18,789 nucleotides of DNA from UBA493 sp035655435. Lineage in GTDB: Archaea; Iainarchaeota; Iainarchaeia; Iainarchaeales; Iainarchaeaceae. Below are positions 5,695 through 13,541 of the stretch, in pieces. The stretch spans positions 1 to 18,789 of the forward strand of contig DASRUN010000058.1 of assembly GCA_035655435.1 (NCBI GenBank), given 5' to 3'. Every line of letters starts with the position of its first letter. Position 1 is the stretch's first letter. The notes beneath the pieces were generated by a model, which saw only the letters and a list, made by a program, of their open reading frames with translations, searched no databases and was not told the origin of the DNA. The translations under genes were made by a program, and so were the position numbers.

Positions 5695-6633
5695 ATGAAT
5701 CCAGAAAATATCATAATTGAAGGCAAAGGGTATCTTGAGACTAGTAGAGATCTTGTAGACGCCACTAAAGATTTGAAGCATTTTATAACAAAATATCTTG
5801 CAAATAAACAGTATAGCACAGAAGATATTCAAACGTATTTTTCTGAAAATAATTTTTTAACTATGTCATTCCGCTTACATGTTGAAGAAGAGAAAGAAAA
5901 AAAATTCCAAAAACTAATAGGAACACTCAAATTTTGGGAGGACCAAGATAAAAATGATGGATGGTGTAAAGCATTAAAAAACATTCAACCCAGAGTTCCA
6001 TTTCGAATAACAGTTAATCTGACGATGTCGCCTAAAGACAGAAGAATTTATATTAAAGTTCGTTCGGAGCCTGCATTATTGTATAAACGTAGAGCTTACG
6101 GCTATTCAAATTTAAACGAATTTGATATTAAAGACACTATTGTATCAAATACTTTTTTTGCAAGCGATTTACTTGAAAGTTTTAATACTACGATAATTGA
6201 TGAACCTAAACCATTAGACCCAATTTATCATTCAGACACAATTCAAAAACTTGAAAATCTTGGATTTAATAAAATTGCTTCTCTTTTGAGACGAGGCAAA
6301 TCACGAATTTATAAAGAGGCAGAAATTGAAGATGGGCTGACTGATCTACGTTCTTCATTTGAACTCTTTCTTGAATTAATAGTGCAAAGAATTGGAGGTG
6401 TTCCGAAAAAGAAAATTGGTGAAAACCTCCAAATTTTAAAAGATAAAGGTTTTCTAAACCCGTATATCTTTCAGTTAATTAATTCAATAACCTCAAAACT
6501 CAACGGCTACCTTTCTGAAGTCCCCGTTCATGACCGTGAAAAAATGAGTTTAGCGGATGCAAACTTTTCATTTTCAGCACTTGAACTTATAATGGATTTG
6601 ATAATAGATAAAGCATTATATCGAAGTTCCTAA
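5695..6633 (+). CDS. Uncharacterised 312-aa protein with HEPN-like helical C-terminus
   Basis: I do not recognise this protein by name. Residues 1-80 look helical and charged (LETSRDLVDATKDLKHFITK). Residues 100-135 look like beta strands (FRITVNLTMSPKDRRIYIKV). Residues 205-308 are helical: a first helix GLTDLRSSFELFLELIVQRI, then KIGENLQILKDKGFLNPYIF, LINSITSKLNGYLSEVP-x-H279-DREKMSLADANFSFSALELIMDLII. The last part has the feel of HEPN/Abi-type helical domains, where E/D residues in the first helix and an N...H element near the end matter, but a strict RxxxxH is absent. It starts about 28 bp after a TATA-like box. It ends 18 bp before the DUF3800-like gene, which carries an SD, so the two form one operon. 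The defence-type neighbours suggest a defence role. It could also be a toxin or a non-enzymatic partner of the DUF3800 protein. Confidence 0.55.
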   Translation: MNPENIIIEGKGYLETSRDLVDATKDLKHFITKYLANKQYSTEDIQTYFSENNFLTMSFRLHVEEEKEKKFQKLIGTLKFWEDQDKNDGWCKALKNIQPRVPFRITVNLTMSPKDRRIYIKVRSEPALLYKRRAYGYSNLNEFDIKDTIVSNTFFASDLLESFNTTIIDEPKPLDPIYHSDTIQKLENLGFNKIASLLRRGKSRIYKEAEIEDGLTDLRSSFELFLELIVQRIGGVPKKKIGENLQILKDKGFLNPYIFQLINSITSKLNGYLSEVPVHDREKMSLADANFSFSALELIMDLIIDKALYRSS

Positions 6634-6651
6634 TATGATTTTGGTGATTAA

Positions 6652-7401
6652 ATGGAATTGGAAAGATACCTCTTTTTTGATGAATGTGGAGATCCAGTAA
6701 ATGGTTATGCAGGTAAAAAAAGAACGGCAATATTCTTTGTCAGTTGTGTTCATAGCAATTCAATAAATAATATTGAAATAACCCACAATGAGATTTGTGA
6801 GAAAGTTTCTAGGAAAAAATTGCATTATGACGGACTAAATGAGGAAAATAGAAAAATTGCCTTAACTCACTTACTAAATTCAAATTTGAAATTAGATGTT
6901 GCCATTTCATTTACAAACAATTTTACAGAAACAAAAAAAGTTTTCTCCTTACTAGAAGAAAAGGGAGAAACATTTAAGTTTGACAATGGTGCAAATTATA
7001 AAACTTTTAGCGAAATGTGTCAGACCGAAATGTATGCTAAGTTAGCTTGGTTAATTTTTGCAGAAGATTCTAATTATAAAAGCGAAAATTATCAAAGACC
7101 TTTAAGATTACTGCAACAAGCGAATGAAAATCCTATAATTCAATTTGACCCAATTTCTACTATTGCTATTAAAACTTGGAAAATAATTCATTTAGATAGA
7201 CAACTTAAACAGTTTAACTTGAAAACAACTCCTCAACCAAAAAAGTCTAAAGGAACTGAACTAGCAGATATTCTTGTTTCTGGTTTTAAGGACAATATTA
7301 TTGCGAATACAATTAATATATTTAACAACACATACATTTCAGAGTTTTATACAACTGGTAACACTATAAGTTTAACTAGGCGAATTAGGGTTACTTCTTA
7401 A
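6652..7401 (+). CDS. DUF3800-like protein (RNase H-like fold)
   Basis: The 249-aa protein begins MELERYLFFDECGDPV. The F-D10-E11-x-G-D14 motif at the first strand, an HYDGLNEENR segment at 58-67 and the late motif GTELADILVSGF (201-212) correspond to the conserved core of DUF3800. That family is predicted to have an RNase H/integrase-like nuclease fold with acidic active-site residues (D10, E11, E203, D206 are candidates here). DUF3800 proteins are often found in mobile and defence loci. The function is unproven. The ATG is preceded by GGTGAT (6643-6648), an SD with short spacing. It lies 18 bp after the 312-aa gene and so is co-expressed with it. The methyltransferase gene follows on the same strand but has its own promoter-like and SD signals. 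Confidence 0.65.
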   Translation: MELERYLFFDECGDPVNGYAGKKRTAIFFVSCVHSNSINNIEITHNEICEKVSRKKLHYDGLNEENRKIALTHLLNSNLKLDVAISFTNNFTETKKVFSLLEEKGETFKFDNGANYKTFSEMCQTEMYAKLAWLIFAEDSNYKSENYQRPLRLLQQANENPIIQFDPISTIAIKTWKIIHLDRQLKQFNLKTTPQPKKSKGTELADILVSGFKDNIIANTINIFNNTYISEFYTTGNTISLTRRIRVTS

Positions 7402-7433
7402 AATCCGCACCGGCACTGAACCCTGAAAACGCA

Positions 7434-7442
7434 TTTAAATGG
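7434..7442 (+). promoter_or_regulatory. TATA-like box of the methyltransferase gene
   Basis: TTTAAATGG would place the transcription start near 7465, giving a leader of about 30 nt with the GGAGGT SD (7483-7488) before the ATG at 7495. It lies between the DUF3800-like gene and the methyltransferase, suggesting separate transcription. Confidence 0.4.
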
Positions 7443-7494
7443 TAAAACCATACTTCTTTTGGCGAACAGGGAGATTGTATATGGAGGTATAAAC

Positions 7495-8745
7495 ATGCAA
7501 AGTATGGAATATGTGTTCGTTGAGAAAAAGAAAAACAATATAAACAATTTTCCACTAATAGTAAGTGAAATGACAAAAAAACTAAAATTTGTCGACCTTT
7601 TTGCCGGAGCAGGTGGACTGTCATGTGGTCTGGAACAGGCAGGTCTTGAATGTGTTCTTGGAGTTGATTTTGACAAGGCTGCCATGAAAACATTCAAGAA
7701 AAATCATAAACATGCCGAAGTTTTTGTCGGAGATATAGGACAATTGGATGGCAAAACAGCCCTTAATTTGATTAAAAATAAAAAAGTAGATCTTGTTTGT
7801 GGCGGGCCCCCATGTCAAGGATTATCGACAGTTGGAAAGGGCATTCCTGATGACCCAAGAAATTTTCTATTTTTGCAGTTTGTCAGATTGGTGAAAACTT
7901 TTGACCCAAAATATATTATTTTGGAAAATGTCACCGGAATGGTTGGAAAGAAAAATGAAAAAATACTTAATGGAATACTTAACGAATTTAAAAAATTGGG
8001 TTATGAAATGGACGTTCATGTCCTTTCTGCACACCATTACGGTGTTCCGCAAAAAAGAAGGAGAACAATTTTTATTGGCAATAAGGCAGGCTATCAAAAT
8101 ATTTTCCCGCCAATAATGTATGATGCGGGACATGAAGATCTTCCGCCTACAAGAACCGTTGGAAATGCAATTGAGGAAATAATTTCCTCTGATGGAGAAA
8201 TCTACAACCATAATGTCGAAAAGGCGCAATTGAAAAATGAAATTGATGTCAAAAGAATTGCACACGTACCAGAAGGAAAATCAATAAGATATGAAAAAGA
8301 TGAGACAACCTATCTTCCGAAAGAACTTAGATTTGGCATTGATTGGGCAACGGTTGATGAAAGGAGATTCAGGCAGGCAAAATATAGGCGACTCAGCAGA
8401 GATGAACCGTCTCCAACCATTATGACTGATGGTCACAGTTATTATCATCCAATTGAGAACAGGCTTTTGACCCCAAGGGAGGCAGCAGCCATACAAAGTT
8501 TTCCAAATGATTTTATTTTTGAGGGAACCTACACACAACAATGGAGACAGATTGGAAATGCCGTTCCACCATTGCTTGGCAAGGCTCTTGGCGAGGCAAT
8601 ATTAAAAATTGACAAGGAAAAACCAAAATCGGTGGGATCAAAAAGGTCAATTTCTGAAATAAGAAGTGGGGCTTTCATTTATAAAAAAGTTGAAAAGCTT
8701 GACAAAAAGCAACAAAAACTGACGGCATTTTCAAATCATGGCTGA
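7495..8745 (+). CDS. DNA (cytosine-5-)-methyltransferase of a type II R-M system
   Basis: From this start the protein has 416 residues and carries the full C5-methyltransferase motif set. Motif I is DLFAGAGGLSCG (34-45), motif IV GGPPCQGLS with catalytic C107, motif VI ENV (144-146), motif VIII QKRRR (186-190), a motif IX region RLSRDEPSPTIM (299-310) and motif X GNAVPP (354-359). The target-recognition region between VIII and IX (about 200-295) sets the DNA sequence methylated, which I cannot deduce. I chose the ATG at 7495 because GGAGGT ends 6 nt before it. The TTG at 7459 gives an unneeded extension, and the ATG at 7570 would still leave motif I intact. It methylates cytosine at C5 using S-adenosylmethionine to protect host DNA from the convergent endonuclease, whose stop overlaps this one by 10 bp. 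Confidence 0.95.
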   Translation: MQSMEYVFVEKKKNNINNFPLIVSEMTKKLKFVDLFAGAGGLSCGLEQAGLECVLGVDFDKAAMKTFKKNHKHAEVFVGDIGQLDGKTALNLIKNKKVDLVCGGPPCQGLSTVGKGIPDDPRNFLFLQFVRLVKTFDPKYIILENVTGMVGKKNEKILNGILNEFKKLGYEMDVHVLSAHHYGVPQKRRRTIFIGNKAGYQNIFPPIMYDAGHEDLPPTRTVGNAIEEIISSDGEIYNHNVEKAQLKNEIDVKRIAHVPEGKSIRYEKDETTYLPKELRFGIDWATVDERRFRQAKYRRLSRDEPSPTIMTDGHSYYHPIENRLLTPREAAAIQSFPNDFIFEGTYTQQWRQIGNAVPPLLGKALGEAILKIDKEKPKSVGSKRSISEIRSGAFIYKKVEKLDKKQQKLTAFSNHG

Positions 8746-9416
8746 ATTGGCGGAAATTTTTGTCCGGATTTTTTTTCCAAATTATATTCAGATTTTTTAG
8801 GTTTTCCATGTGGTTTCAAAACGGCTAAAAACCCATAATTATAGGTCGGATTGCTGTGAATTGTTTTGCATCTCAACCGTAATGTAAAGTCGCCTTCGAA
8901 TTGTGGAGCATTCACTTGTGCCGGATCACCTTTCAGGCTATAAAATCCATATCCATCACCAATTTGAATGTAAAAAACGCCCTTTTTTTTATAATAGTTC
9001 AGGAGTGAGTTGGCATCAATTCTGATGCTTGTATCCTCAAATGCCTTTTGGTCTTGCCGTTTGTCTTCAAAAGTTATTTGCTCCTTGGGTTTTAGATAAC
9101 GGTTTGGTCTTATATTCTTCCCTTTTATCAATTCAAGAACGCCAATTTCAGTGTAAAAACTTGTGATTTCATCCGTGACACGCCAAGTCCAACCACTTTC
9201 ATCAGACCATTTTACATATCTTTGACCATAATCAGCCTTGAGATCAGCCTTAATTTCAAGATTATATTTTTCGCCATGATGAATAAATATTGAGTCAACT
9301 CCGCCTCCGGCACCTGCGCGTTTAAACCCATTTGGAAGAATTCCCTTTCTGGACATCAATTTGACCATTTTTTGTTCGTATGCGTCACCCTTATTGTAGG
9401 GAAATTTTTTTACCAA
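8736..9416 (-). CDS. PD-(D/E)XK type II restriction endonuclease
   Basis: The 226-aa protein has the PD-(D/E)XK layout GAGGGVDSIFIHHGEKYNLE, with D41 on one strand and E54-I-K56 on the next (YNLEIKAD). An upstream helix contains E14. It sits between a C5-methyltransferase and Vsr, so it is most simply the restriction enzyme of that system, cutting unmethylated sites. The subfamily is not recognised. The start is a TTG immediately after the vsr TGA, in the same frame as vsr. No good SD precedes it, so termination-reinitiation is likely. An ATG at 9368 would remove the N-terminal helix and is less attractive. It converges with the methyltransferase gene. The C-terminal part (about 135-226) probably holds DNA recognition elements and ends in a Lys/Pro-rich tail. 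Confidence 0.75.
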   Translation of the reverse strand: MVKKFPYNKGDAYEQKMVKLMSRKGILPNGFKRAGAGGGVDSIFIHHGEKYNLEIKADLKADYGQRYVKWSDESGWTWRVTDEITSFYTEIGVLELIKGKNIRPNRYLKPKEQITFEDKRQDQKAFEDTSIRIDANSLLNYYKKKGVFYIQIGDGYGFYSLKGDPAQVNAPQFEGDFTLRLRCKTIHSNPTYNYGFLAVLKPHGKPKKSEYNLEKKSGQKFPPIQP

Positions 9417-9809
9417 TCAAACACCCGTTATTTTTCTTAAGGCTCTTTGGAAATTTTTCCTTAATTCATGTTCCCAAATGACCAATATCTTATACCCAAG
9501 CTTCTTTAAGGCTTTTTTTGTCCTGGAATCTCGCTTGAGATTGGCTTGAAGCTTATTTTTCCAGAATTTCCTGTTTGACTTCGGTTTTTTGTAGCATATT
9601 TTACACCCATGCCAAAAGCAACCGTGGAGAAGGACGGCAGTATTTGTTTTGAAAACAAAAATATCCGCACCGGGAACTTTCTTTGGATGCATCTTGTGTG
9701 TGATATGATGCCCCTTCAAATAGCCATGAACCTTCCTCTCGGGCTTCGTCCACTTGTACCTGATTTTGGACATTATCGCACTTCTGACTTCCTTACTGAA
9801 CTTGTCCAC
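9417..9809 (-). CDS. vsr: Very short patch repair (Vsr) mismatch endonuclease
   Basis: The protein (130 aa from the GTG start) has the canonical Vsr features. These are DKFSKEVRSAIMSKIRYK at the N-terminus, the catalytic Asp in VPGADIFV (D49), HGCFWHGCKIC (62-72) with the catalytic His and zinc-binding His/Cys, the signature PKSNRKFWKNKLQANLKRD (76-94), and YKILVIWEHEL near the end. Vsr nicks 5' of the T in T:G mismatches that arise when 5-methylcytosine deaminates, so it is the natural partner of the C5-methyltransferase nearby. The open frame extends to a TTG at 9836, but the GTG at 9809 gives the normal family N-terminus and fits a TATA-like box at 9842-9850. The TGA stop is followed directly by the TTG of the endonuclease gene, so both are in one operon. 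Confidence 0.93.
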   Translation of the reverse strand: MDKFSKEVRSAIMSKIRYKWTKPERKVHGYLKGHHITHKMHPKKVPGADIFVFKTNTAVLLHGCFWHGCKICYKKPKSNRKFWKNKLQANLKRDSRTKKALKKLGYKILVIWEHELRKNFQRALRKITGV

Positions 9810-9841
9810 TCCGCTCGCCGAAATAATCAACAGCAAAATAG

Positions 9842-9850
9842 TTTAAATTT
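9842..9850. promoter_or_regulatory. Palindromic TATA-like box shared by vsr and a small membrane protein gene
   Basis: TTTAAATTT reads as AAATTTAAA on the other strand, so it is TATA-like both ways. On the plus strand it lies about 25 bp before the ATG at 9871. On the minus strand it points to a start near 9819, about 10 nt before the vsr GTG. One box may therefore drive both divergent genes. Confidence 0.45.
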
Positions 9851-9870
9851 AGTTATTCAGAGAATTAATT

Positions 9871-10047
9871 ATGGCAAATAACCAAAAGATGTTCATTGGT
9901 TCGGCAATACTTTTAGTCGTTACCCTCATGATTGACACAGAATTGTCAAAAACTACTGAGGGATTAGACCCTTTAGTAAGAATAATTTTATACGGTGGGT
10001 CGCTACTAGGACTAGTAATTTCAGTAGTTTCATTTTTCAAAAAATAA
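9871..10047 (+). CDS. Small two-helix membrane protein (58 aa)
   Basis: The 58-aa frame begins MANNQKMFIGSAILLVVTLM and ends SLLGLVISVVSFFKK. Two hydrophobic segments (about 7-21 and 35-56) are joined by a polar loop (DTELSKTTEGLDPLVR), and the C-terminus is lysine-rich. This predicts a helical hairpin in the membrane with both ends on the inside. The ATG sits about 25 bp after a TATA-like box and needs no SD. The coding character (hydrophobic runs without stops, a clear charge pattern) and the promoter spacing make it likely real. I do not recognise a family. It is divergent from vsr and converges with the 101-aa nuclease-like gene at 10049, leaving 1 bp between the stops. Similar short membrane proteins occur as effectors in defence loci, but nothing here proves that. 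Confidence 0.55.
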   Translation: MANNQKMFIGSAILLVVTLMIDTELSKTTEGLDPLVRIILYGGSLLGLVISVVSFFKK

Positions 10048-10048
10048 C

Positions 10049-10354
10049 TCAAAAAAAGCCATTTGACCTGTGCACTTTGTATCTGCCTTTCATTTGTTTT
10101 TGGCTTTGTTTTTGTAAATCTGAAAGTGGGGCGGTTGAGGAAGATTTCACTTCATAGTATGTCGGACGGCTTTTTTGACCAGTGAAAAAATTATTCGGAA
10201 TAACCTTGAAATCATGCCCATGTCCAGTTCTTTCAACAATGTTTCCTTGAAGTCTTTGAGAAGTAACAAAAGAATCCTCAGCCATTCTACCCCGAAACCT
10301 GTTGTTTGCAAGGGTATTTCTTTTCCTGAACTTATCTAAACCTAAGTCAAACAT
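10049..10354 (-). CDS. Small PD-(D/E)XK-like nuclease-fold protein (101 aa)
   Basis: The 101-aa protein is basic and carries an ordered set of residues typical of PD-(D/E)XK enzymes. E26 is in a helix (GRMAEDSFV), D48 is in GHGHDFKVIP, then comes E68-V-K70 in TYYEVKSSSTAPLSDLQK, followed by Q81. The EVK-S...LSxLQ pattern is that of RecB/Hjc-like nuclease cores. It is shorter than most complete nucleases, so it may be a minimal domain or work as a dimer. I do not recognise a named family. It lies beside vsr and the restriction genes. The ATG at 10354 is about 33 bp after a TTTTTAAAC stretch on the minus strand. An alternative view is a conserved hypothetical with a degenerate nuclease fold. 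Confidence 0.6.
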   Translation of the reverse strand: MFDLGLDKFRKRNTLANNRFRGRMAEDSFVTSQRLQGNIVERTGHGHDFKVIPNNFFTGQKSRPTYYEVKSSSTAPLSDLQKQSQKQMKGRYKVHRSNGFF

Positions 10355-10472
10355 ACAATCAATATAATATTCGAAACTTGTTTAAAAATGAGTTTTGGTA
10401 CAAAAACCAATGACCAAACACCACCCCATATTTAACTCCCTTCAAGACCAACAAATATATTTTTTGAGCTTG

Positions 10473-13400
10473 TTAAGTGTGCAAATACTCCCTCCACGCC
10501 CTTATTTCCAAATCCTCCAATTTCTTATTCACCACCGCCCCAACAAACGCCTGCGCGATTTGTAAATTTGTAATTAGCGGAACATTATAATCAACAACCG
10601 CACGGCGTACATCATATTTCGGATCTGTTGCAATTTGTTTGAACGGATCGGAAACAATGATTGCTAAATCTAAACCGCCTTTGTGTAATAGGTCAACCAC
10701 ATTTGGATCTTTTTTCTCGTGCATTTTGTAAATTAAAGTACAATTAACATTTTTTTCTTTTAGGAATTTGAAAGTATCATCCGTTGCGTAAAGGTTGTAA
10801 CCTTTTTTTGAGAGCATTTCAATTTGAGGAAGAAGTTTCTCTTTATTTGCCTGTCCTGTGAGCGAAACTAAAATATTCTTTTCAGGAATTGTATAACCAG
10901 TACTAAGTAGTGCTTTCAGCAGCGCATCATCAAATGTTGATCCAATGCACCCAACTTCTCCGGTTGAAGCCATTTCAACTCCGGAAACCGGATCGGCACC
11001 TTTTAACCTTTGGAAAGAAAACTGTGGTGCTTTTACCCCAACATGGTCTAGAGAAAGGAATTCTTTTAGTTTAGTTTCAGTATTTTTTCCCATTATGGAA
11101 AGAGTTGCAGTTTCTAAAAAGTTTGTTCCGGTTACTTTTGAAACAAACGGCATTGAGCGGGAAGCGCGTAAATTACATTCAATTACCATAACCTCATTAT
11201 CTTTGGCAATGAATTGAATATTGAACGGCCCTGTAATAGAAAGTGATTCAGCTAGTTTTGAAGCAATGTTTTTCATTTTGGAAATGGTTTCAGCATTCAA
11301 GTGTTGTGCAGGAAGAACCATTGTTGCATCTCCGGAATGAACTCCTGCATTTTCAATGTGTTCTGTAACGGCTAGTAAAACAATTTTCCCTTTATCTGAA
11401 ATAGCATCAATTTCAATTTCTTTTGCATTCAAAATGAATTTAGAAACAACAACAGGATGTTCTTTATTCAAAGAAGTGGCATTGTTCAAATATTCTTCCA
11501 ATTCTTCTTCGTTAAAAGCTACGGCCATTGCAGAACCTGAAAGTACATATGAAGGGCGAACTAATACGGGAAAAGAAACATTAGAAGCAAATTTTTTTGC
11601 TTCTGCAACAGTAGAAAGTTCGTTCCATTCAGGTTGAGGAATAGAAAGTGCATCACAAAGAGAGGAAAATTTATGCCTATCCTCAGCCTTATCAATATCA
11701 ATGGGAGATGTTCCCAGTACTTTTACTCCTGCTTCGTGTAATTTTAAGGCTAAAATATTTGGTATTTGCCCGCCCATTGAAACTATTACTCCGAAAGGAG
11801 TTTCTTTTTCATAAATATCCAGAACGCTTTCCAAAGATAGTTCGTCAAAATATAATCTATCACATTCATCGTAATCAGTGGAAACGGTTTCAGGATTATA
11901 ATTGATCATAATGGTTTTGTAATTCATTTTTTTGAGTTCTTTAACAGAGGAAACACAACAAAAATCAAATTCAACAGAACTTCCAATCTTATAAGCCCCA
12001 GAACCTAATACAACAACAGAATTTAGAGTTGGAAAACTAACATCATGTTCAATTCCATTATAAGTTAAATACAAATAATTTGTTTTTGCGGGATATTCAG
12101 CTGCCAGAGTATCAATTTGTTTTACAAATGGTTCTAGAGCAAATTCTTTTCTTTTTGCGCGAACTTTTAATTCTTCATTAACTCCAAGAAGCATTGCTAT
12201 TTGTTTATCTGAAAAACCCTGCTTCTTTGCTTTCAATAATAATTCTTTGGACAAATTTTCAAGGGTTGTTTCTTTTATTTCTGCTCGAGTTTCAACCACA
12301 TTTTTGATTTTATACAGGAACCACTTGTCTATTTTGGATGCATTGTGGATTTTGTCAACGGAAATTCCTTTCACTAGTGCATTTACTATTGCGAAAACTC
12401 TTTGATCGGTTGGATATCTAACCGAATGGGAGAGTTTTTTGAAGTAGACCTTGTTTCCCACAAGACCGTACATTCCTATGTGGAGCATTCGAAGGGCTTT
12501 TTGCATTGCTTCTTCGAAGGTTTTTCCTATTGCCATTACTTCTCCCACAGATTTCATTTGTGTTCCTATGCGCGTGGAAACATTCCTAAACTTTTGTAAA
12601 TCCCAACGCGGGATCTTTACTACTACATAATCCAGTGCGGGTTCAAAACATGCTTTAGTAGATTTGGTAACCGAATTCTCCAAATCAAGGAGAGAATATC
12701 CCAACGCAAGTTTTGCTGCAACAAATGCTAGTGGATATCCAGTTGCTTTTGAAGCGAGTGCAGAGCTACGAGAAAGGCGAGCGTTTACTTCGATTACTCT
12801 GTATTCATCGCTTTTCGGATCCAATGCATATTGAATATTACATTCTCCAACAATTCCTAAATGTCTAATAACTTTAATCGCAATTTCTCGCAATTTGTGG
12901 TATTCGTGATTGTTCAGGGTTTGCGATGGTGCAACTACTATTGATTCTCCTGTGTGAATTCCAAGCGGATCAAAATTTTCCATGTTACAAACTGTAATGC
13001 AATTATCAAATGCGTCGCGAACAACTTCATATTCAATTTCTTTCCATCCGGCAAGATATTCTTCCACCAAAATTTGTTTTGAGTATTTGAATGCTTTTTC
13101 CGCAAGATCTTCCAATTGCAAAAGATTTTTCGCAACTCCGGAGCCCATTCCTCCAAGAGCGAAAGCAGCGCGAATCATTACCGGAAAGCCGATTGTTTTG
13201 GATGCTTCGAGCGCATCTTTTGTCGAATTTACCGCAATTGATTTTGGAACATTAATATTTATTTTTTGTAATTCCAAATTGAACAATTCACGGTCTTCAG
13301 TAAGTTCGATACTTCGCACAGGTGTTCCCAAAACGCGAACATTGTGTTTTTTCAAAATTCCGGAGTTTTGTAATTCGATTCCACAATTTAATCCGGTTTG

Positions 13401-13541
13401 CCCGCCGAATGAAAGTAGAATTCCGTCGGGTTTTTCTTTTTCAATTACTTTTTCAACAAAGTAAGTGTTCACGGGCAAAAAATAAACCTCATCCGCAAAG
13501 TTTTGTGATGTTTGCACGGTTGCAATGTTTGGATTGATCAC
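10473..13541 (-). CDS. carB: Carbamoyl-phosphate synthase large subunit (frame intact from its second part)
   Basis: The 1022-residue frame covers all of CarB except the first 40 or so residues. It has the first ATP-grasp half (SFGGQTGLNCGIEL, GGMGSG, ECNIQYALDP, VNARLSRSSALASKATGYP), the helical oligomerisation region, the second half (VVLGSGAYKIGSSVEFD, VSMGGQIPN, ECNLRASRSMPF) and the C-terminal MGS-like allosteric domain (ILVSLTGQANKEKL ... YDVRRAVVDYNVPLITNLQ). It uses two ATP to turn bicarbonate and ammonia into carbamoyl phosphate for pyrimidines and arginine. The GTG at 13541 is only the first usable start in this frame and is not the natural one. The natural N-terminus lies upstream and is separated by a 40-bp insertion (see next entry). 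If the insertion is real and not bypassed, the enzyme would lack its first nucleotide-binding strand and loop. Confidence 0.9.
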   Translation of the reverse strand: MINPNIATVQTSQNFADEVYFLPVNTYFVEKVIEKEKPDGILLSFGGQTGLNCGIELQNSGILKKHNVRVLGTPVRSIELTEDRELFNLELQKININVPKSIAVNSTKDALEASKTIGFPVMIRAAFALGGMGSGVAKNLLQLEDLAEKAFKYSKQILVEEYLAGWKEIEYEVVRDAFDNCITVCNMENFDPLGIHTGESIVVAPSQTLNNHEYHKLREIAIKVIRHLGIVGECNIQYALDPKSDEYRVIEVNARLSRSSALASKATGYPLAFVAAKLALGYSLLDLENSVTKSTKACFEPALDYVVVKIPRWDLQKFRNVSTRIGTQMKSVGEVMAIGKTFEEAMQKALRMLHIGMYGLVGNKVYFKKLSHSVRYPTDQRVFAIVNALVKGISVDKIHNASKIDKWFLYKIKNVVETRAEIKETTLENLSKELLLKAKKQGFSDKQIAMLLGVNEELKVRAKRKEFALEPFVKQIDTLAAEYPAKTNYLYLTYNGIEHDVSFPTLNSVVVLGSGAYKIGSSVEFDFCCVSSVKELKKMNYKTIMINYNPETVSTDYDECDRLYFDELSLESVLDIYEKETPFGVIVSMGGQIPNILALKLHEAGVKVLGTSPIDIDKAEDRHKFSSLCDALSIPQPEWNELSTVAEAKKFASNVSFPVLVRPSYVLSGSAMAVAFNEEELEEYLNNATSLNKEHPVVVSKFILNAKEIEIDAISDKGKIVLLAVTEHIENAGVHSGDATMVLPAQHLNAETISKMKNIASKLAESLSITGPFNIQFIAKDNEVMVIECNLRASRSMPFVSKVTGTNFLETATLSIMGKNTETKLKEFLSLDHVGVKAPQFSFQRLKGADPVSGVEMASTGEVGCIGSTFDDALLKALLSTGYTIPEKNILVSLTGQANKEKLLPQIEMLSKKGYNLYATDDTFKFLKEKNVNCTLIYKMHEKKDPNVVDLLHKGGLDLAIIVSDPFKQIATDPKYDVRRAVVDYNVPLITNLQIAQAFVGAVVNKKLEDLEIRAWREYLHT

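Noticed and set aside
5626..5832. Upstream extension of the oxidoreductase remnant to 5832
   Set aside because: The added residues are a low-complexity translation of the antisense of the 312-aa gene and its promoter. The Rossmann start with SD is at 5625.
7440..7453. Short ATGGT/ACCAT hairpin upstream of the methyltransferase as a control element
   Set aside because: A 5-bp stem is too weak and too likely by chance to support a call.
9609..9881. 90-codon plus-strand frame over vsr
   Set aside because: It lies wholly opposite the well-supported vsr gene and has no recognisable protein features.
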